Assembly (NCBI RefSeq): GCF_932294415.1
Contig: NC_065538.1
Span: 40,988,843-41,052,842 of the forward strand
DNA length: 64,000 nucleotides
DNA from: Quercus robur
Taxonomy: Eukaryota > Streptophyta > Magnoliopsida > Fagales > Fagaceae
Direction: 5' to 3'
Shown piece by piece: positions 58,110-64,000 of the stretch. Within the stretch, counting starts at the first letter, position 1. The number at the start of each line of letters is the position of its first letter. Under the pieces are notes generated by a model. That model made no database searches. It was given only the letters and a program-made list of their open reading frames with translations, and was not told the origin of the DNA. The position numbers and the translations under genes are program-made.

Positions 58110-60669
58110 TTGAAGTCTCTTCTTGAGCAATTTAGCGAAGGCTGGAGTGATTGACACCAAGCCTAGGATGAACCTCCGGATGTAAGAAACTTTCCCAAAA
58201 AACTCTTCAATTCCTTCTCTGTGGCAAGTGGCTTCATGGTTGCCATAGCTGTGGCTTTGGTTGGGTCCACGTCTATTCCCCTACTGTAGACCAGGAATCC
58301 CAAGAATTTCCCAGAAGACACTCTGAAGGCACACTTGAGGGGATTCATTCTCAGTTTGAAAACTCTGCATCTTTCAAACACCTTTTTTAATACTTTGACA
58401 TGGTCCTCTTGTCTCCTTGACTTTACAACCATGTCATCCACATAGTCTTCTAGCTTGCGATGCATCATGTCATAAAATATGGTAGTCATCGTGCGTTGGT
58501 AAGTTGCACCTACATTTTTCAACCCGAAGGGCATCACAGTGTAGTAAAAATTGTCTATGGGTGTTCTGAAAGCAATTTTCTCCGCATCTCTTGGCGGCGC
58601 TATTCAAATTTGGTTATATCCGCTAAATCCATCCATAAAGGAGAACATGGAGTTTCCTGCTGCAGAGTTTATTAGTAGGTCCATGTTTGGCAGCGGGAAT
58701 TCGTCCTTTGAGCAGACTCGGTTGAGATTTCTAAAGTCTATGCAGCATCTTATCTGCCTATTTTTCTTCTTCACTGGCACGATATTTAGACAACCATCGC
58801 GAGTGTTGGATGAAACCAGCAGCCAAAAGCTTTTACACTTCTTTTACTATATGTTCTTCTATTCCGGTATGAAACACTCTGGCAGGCTGAGCTATCGGCT
58901 TAGCCTTGAGATCTACGTTGAACGTGTGCACTACCAATCTTGGGACTAGCCCAAGCATCTTGTTGTAGTCCCATGCGAAGACATCTCTGAACTCTTTCAA
59001 CAATAATATTAGTTTTGACTTTTCTTCCTCTGACAATTTCGAACTTATCGAAATGGGTCTTGGCTTCTGTGGGTCGACTTCTTCCAATTTCTCTTCTGCT
59101 GCCACCTATGTGTCCTTCTCTGCTGTAATTTGCTGTAATTCCCTCCTCTTTTTTAGTATTGCTTTCTTCTTCCGAACTTTCCTGGGTTACACAGGACACC
59201 AAACTTTTATGCTCTGGCCCTTATCTGGGACCCTCTTGCACATTGCAAATGGGCCCCGTGCACCTTCATAACTTGTAGACTATTCTGCCATCAAGGGTCC
59301 GAACCCCAACACATCGTGGTGCATCACTTAATGTCAAAACGGGCGCTTCTTTCCTCTTCTTCCTTTGGATTAGTAGTCCCCTCAGATTGGGCTCCGGGTC
59401 ATCTTGAATATCCTTCCATCTGGGGAGGAAAGTGCCTTGTGGTTTAGATATTAAGCTTTCACCGGATGGTGCCCACTCATTGTAAAACATGGTTTCTACT
59501 AGATAAGCCTCTGCTTGCTCGAAGGGTGACGAGTTTGCCACTATTCGTATCATTATGTTGTTCAGCCTTCCTTTCACGCATTGATGGTAGGTAGATGAGA
59601 CCAACTGGTGTTTATGCAACCATGGCCTTCCCAATAATATATGGTATGAGACTTTCGTTTTCACTACATGGAAACTGGCTAAGGAGGCTATTGGTCCTAC
59701 TTTCAACTACAATTGGATGTGGCCTGCATTATATTCACTTCTTCCACCAAATCCTATCACCTCCATTTGGCACCCCTATATTTTCCTTTTTGAAATTCCT
59801 GTTGCTTGCAATGTGTCCAGTAGAATGAGGTTTATGGAAGCACCTATACCAACCAAGGCCCTTTTGATAGGGATTTGGTTTATGAAGGCTGCTAGGTAGA
59901 AGGGTCTCCTATGATCTAAATACCCCACTTCCATGTCTTCATCACTAAAAATGATCTCATTTGTATCCTGTAAGAAAGCTTTGTCAGCTTTGGCTTCTGT
60001 CGACAAGCATTCTACTCATGCCCCTGAGGCAATGCTTGCTAGAGCCTTTGTGGCAATTCTTCGCTCATTTACTGTGAGTTCCAACTGATCAAACAGTTTC
60101 CTAAACCTCTAACTTTTCTGCAAGGTGGTAATTGCTGCAACAAGCAAGGCTGACCTTTCCTCCTCGTCTTCCCCTGAATCCGCGCAAATGACGACTGCTG
60201 CCACTCCTTTTCCCTTGTGGTTCAGGAACGGGTTTCTTTGAACTTATGGCTGAGATAATTCGAGAGTTCTTTCTTTGATTCTTCGATATACCAGTCTACG
60301 AAGCGCCCAGAATTCTGCGATAGGGTGTTGCACATAATTGTGCAAACGACAGAAATGCGGGTCTTTCTGCTCCTCTTCGATCGGTTCCTTGGAAACTTGG
60401 TTGGGCTTGAAGACCCCATTTGCAATCCATTTATCTAGGAGCACATCTAGCTCCTTCGATGTACATGGTAATGGTGGAGGAGTCTCGTACTCCTTCCCAT
60501 CCGATTTCCTTTTCCTTTCGCCAGTAGATACTGCCATGGCTTATGGAGTGGTCTTCCATTCTTTGGGCCTGTCAGAGCTTGACCTTACTGATTGGGCGGT
60601 TTTCCTAGCTTTCTGCAGCAACTGTGAGAACTAGGAGATTTCTAAGTTCTCCAAAACAGCTATGTATTC
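58110..60669 (-). mobile_element. Ty3/gypsy retrotransposon fossil, partial, minus strand
   Basis: Plant Ty3/gypsy polyprotein sequence in reading order from high to low coordinates: a gag-to-pol linker (about 60540-60220), a retropepsin-like region (about 59950-59300), and a reverse transcriptase (about 59100-58160) with VDDM and FGLKN motifs. It is cut at the upstream side by the insertion of the element at 60670 and stops at about 58110, inside pol. No LTR remains in view. It is heavily decayed, with perhaps ten or more breaks, and older than the element inserted in it. It likely belongs to the Tat/Athila branch (inference). Confidence 0.85.
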
Positions 60670-61216
60670 TGATGGTGTTACAAAAAACGCCAACTCCTAA
60701 GCTCGTCCATATAGCTCATCCAAAGAAAGACCAACTAGGGCGAACCAAGCGCATGTAGTGATCGTCCTAGGCGTCCTTAATGACCTCGTCCATCCTTAGA
60801 AGCATTTAGATGGACGAGCTCTACACTTAATAAAGAAAATTAGGCCTCTTTGTGATGAATCGTTTCCAACGACAGTTATGGAAACGATAGTCAAGAAACA
60901 TAACTCCCACGGCAGTTACAGGAGTTGACTCCAAATCCTACGGACTCCTTAATAATAGGGGGAGTTATGAAATGAATAACCGCTTACATCGACCTATATA
61001 AACACTTTTACTCCTGTGAAGAAGGGTAAGTTCATTCTAGACAATATTCCTAGAATCTTGAAATTTCAGATTTCCTGAAGAAAGAAACTAACTTCATCAT
61101 CGGAGGATTTGTGGCCAGTCACCCCGGTCTCCTCTGACTTTTGTCAATTCTTTTTCAGGTCCGACATATTATCTTAATCCACATCATCCAACCTACTGAT
61201 TTTCCGAGAAACATCA
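60670..61216 (+). repeat. 5' LTR of the gypsy element
   Basis: The perfect 5-bp inverted ends TGATG/CATCA, an internal TATA box at 60994-61003 and an adjacent primer-binding site define it. The 5-bp target duplication cannot be checked because the 3' LTR is beyond the window. Confidence 0.85.
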
Positions 61217-64000
61217 GTTGGCGTTGTTTATGGGAAACATATTATTTTGCAGTTTTTTCTCTTTTTCGTGACAAAAGGTTGAATGGTCCGGACCAGATCG
61301 AGGGCTACTAGCCCAGGCCATCAGGGAAGCAGAGACACTTCAAGCAACCCCCATCGCGATCGCCAATCTGCAATGGTCATGCAGACATCATTTGTCCATG
61401 TGCAATCCATGGCGGCTGCAATGGCGGAGTTAACTCCCCAAAACCAAGAATTAAGAAGGGAGATTAATCTGAGAAGGCAGACACATGAAGAGCGTGAAGG
61501 AGGAGGACAAACACAGAGTCATGATGATAGAGAAAATGTTGAAATTGGAAGTCAGTTAAGAGGTACCACTTCACGAACGGTGCCACACTTGAAAGAGGAG
61601 ATGGACCAAATGAAGAAAGTCATGGAAGAAATGAAAGAGAACATGAGAAGGGCGAATCCTATAGAAGATTTGGTCCACAGAACTGATTCCCCCTTACGGC
61701 TTCTATCAATGGTCACCCTCTACCACCAAAGTTCAAGTTGCCTTCTTTGGATTCGTATGATGGGACACGAGACCCTTTTGATCACATTGCCACCTTTAAG
61801 ACCATTATGCATCTTCAAGGGGTTCCCGATGAAATAATGTGTAAAGCCTTCCCTACCACCCTCAAGGGCCCAGCACGAGTGTGGTTCGGTAAAATACCCC
61901 CAAATTTAGTAAGTTCTTTTGAAGAATTGAGTAAGTTGTTTGTCAATAACTTCATCGGAAGACAGAAACACAAACATTCTTTGTCTAACTTGTTGACTAT
62001 AGAACAGGGGGGAAATGAAAGCTTGCGGTCCTTCATCACCCGTTTTAATAGGGAAGCATTGGCGGTGGACGAGATGGACGATAAGTTGTTATTGGCAGCT
62101 TTTCATAACAGACTTAATTCAGATCTATTCATCCACAAGCTTTACGAACAAGAGCCTCAAACTATGGCTGAACTCGTCCACTCCGCTTAGAACTTTATAA
62201 ATGCAGAAGATGCATTCATAGCCTAGAAGAGGAAGAGAATTGAGAAAATGGAAGCAAACTGCCACTCTGAACAAGGGCCCCGTCCAAAGAAGGGACGGAC
62301 GGACGACAAAAAGGACCGAGATAATAGGAAGACAGGCCCCCCAGCAAGGAATCAGAATTATACACCCCTAAATGCTCTACTTGATCAAGTGCTCATGCAG
62401 ATCAAGGATGATCCTTCCTTGAAGTGGCCAGAGAAGATGAAAGGCGATCCTAACAAGCGCAATAAGAATAAATACTATTGCTTCCATAGAGATCATGGCC
62501 ATGACACGGACGAATGTTATGACTTGAAGCAGCAGATTGAGAATCTTATTAGACAAGGAAAGTTGAGGCATTTCGTTGGAAGAGATCATAAAAATGAGAA
62601 GTTGAAGGGAAAAATGGAAGAATCATCACGACCCCCACTTGGAGAGATAAGGGTTATTATAGGAGGGACTTCAGTAAGACAGTCTTCCAAGTCAAAGAAG
62701 ACGTATCTCAAAGTGGTGCAAAACGTCCAACTTTCTAGACGATCACCAAGGACGAGGGGGACCGATGAGTCAACTATCTCATTCACCAACAAAGAAGCTG
62801 AAAGGATTCATCATCCGCATGACGATGCCATTGTCATTACTTTACTTATCGCAGATTATACAACTAAGAGAGTGTTGGTGGATAATGGAAGTTCAACAGA
62901 TATATTGTACTACCCTACCTTCCAACAGATGAGGCTTGGACGAGATCAACTTCGTCCAGTGAGCTCGCCATTGATAGGGTTTGGAGGAATGAAAGTGCAA
63001 CCTGTGGGTACCATTACGTTGCCTGTAGTGGTGGGAGCATATCCGCAGCAAGTAACTAAGGACGTGAGTTTCTTAGTGGTTGACTGTTCGTCATCCTACA
63101 ATGCCATAATTGGAAGACCAACTCTAAATAGTTGAAAGGCGGTCACGTCCACTTACCACTTGTTGGTTAAGTTCTCAACAGAACATGGAGAAAGACAAGT
63201 GCATGGAGATCAACTAACAGCTAGAGAGTGCTACCTGGCCATGTTGGCCATGGACGAATAGGTTCAGACAATGAACATTGAAGAAAGAAAACTTGTGGCG
63301 AAGCCCATCGAAGCATTGGAAGACATTTCTTTGGACGAAAAAAACCCTGAGAGGTGCACCAGGGTTGGAGCAGATTTAGAAGAGGTAGTTAAGAAGGACC
63401 TCGTCCGTTTTCTGAGGAAAAACATTGACGTATTTGCTTGGAGTCATGAAGACATGCCAGGTATAGACCCTAGTGTCATTACCCACCGTCTAAATGTGTA
63501 TCCTTCGTATAAGCCTATATGACAGAAGAAAAGGGTGTTTGCTCTTGAAAGAGACAGTGCTATTAAAGAAGAGGTGCAGAAGCTGATCATAGAGAAGTTT
63601 ATTCAAGAAGCTTATTATCCAGACTGGTTGGCCAATGTAGTAATGGTCAAGAAGGCAAATGGTAAGTGGAGAATGTGTGTAGACTTCACTGATCTGAACA
63701 AGGCCTGCCCCAAGGACAGCTACCCGTTGCCTCGCATTGACCAATTGATAGATTCTACTGTGGGACATAAGCTGCTTAACTTTATGGATGCTTTCTCCGG
63801 ATACAATCAGATAAGGATGGACGACGCAAATCAAGAGAAGACATCATTTGTCATGAGTCAAGGCTTATTCTGTTATAAGGTGATGCCCTTCGGTTTGAAG
63901 AACGCTGGGGCAACATATTAGAGGTTGGTTAACCACATGTTTCGTCCACAAATTGGGCGGAATGTAGAAATTTACGTAGATGACATGTTGGTGAAAAGTC
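60670..64000 (+). mobile_element. Ty3/gypsy retrotransposon, 5' LTR to RT, continues past window
   Basis: The LTR is 60670-61216 (547 bp, ends TGATG...CATCA, TATA box CTATATAAAC at 60994-61003). A primer-binding site with TTGGCG and TGGGAA words starts at 61218. The internal region runs gag (about 61283-62230), a CCHC-type zinc knuckle (near 62480-62530), a retropepsin region (about 62850-63120), and reverse transcriptase from about 63535 with FMDAFSGYNQI and YVDDM. The rest of pol and the 3' LTR lie outside the window. A handful of breaks are present, far fewer than in 58110-60669, so it is the younger of the two. Family by inference: Tat-like, non-chromovirus. It is a fossil in its present form. 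Confidence 0.9.

Overview
This window is nuclear DNA from a woody-type eudicot plant. The host genes have short coding exons separated by AT-rich introns, their products match plant protein families, the U6 gene has the plant USE/TATA promoter, and more than half of the sequence is transposable elements and their relics. The transposon families look like those of Fagales (oak, chestnut), but that is a weak inference from memory of their style. I ran no search.

Layout. 34-7338: a 7.3-kb palindrome with two ~3.6-kb arms around a 93-bp spacer. Each arm holds the same solo LTR with the same target-site duplication, and each outer end is a fragment of a second LTR family. 8175-9856: an LTR with two alternating purine/pyrimidine clusters. 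10290-13611: a nested stack, in which an old LTR is split by a younger solo LTR (10460-13439) that itself holds two Tourist-like MITEs. 14895-17374 (+): a two-exon sphingolipid delta-4 desaturase gene. 17927-23658: a decayed L1-type LINE with a perfect 12-bp duplication. 24070-26475 (-): a six-exon tetraspanin gene. 27705-27777: tRNA-Val(UAC). 28095-30039: a solo LTR related to the palindrome ends. 30765-31029: a fold-back element. 32089-32258: a U6 snRNA gene with promoter and terminator. 35868-44256 (-): a fifteen-exon TFB2 gene (TFIIH p52 subunit, 452 aa) with one GC-AG intron and an RTE-type LINE relic in another intron. 46152-46814: a Mutator-like MITE. 47915-48115: a Harbinger-like MITE. 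48489-52587 (-): a five-exon gene for a cysteine-rich plant protein of unknown function with repeated CX3C motifs. 53015-56962 (-): a 5'-truncated LINE with one uninterrupted 1298-codon frame. 57000-57800: a probable inverted-repeat element. 58110-60669 (-) and 60670-64000 (+): two Ty3/gypsy copies, the second inserted into the first and running off the window.

The host genes are ordinary housekeeping or conserved plant genes (lipid desaturation, membrane scaffold, translation, splicing, transcription and repair) and do not form a functional cluster. The least ordinary features are the 7.3-kb palindrome, the datable nest of LTRs and MITEs, and the CX3C-repeat protein. I found no CRISPR, prophage or operon-like system, as expected for a plant.
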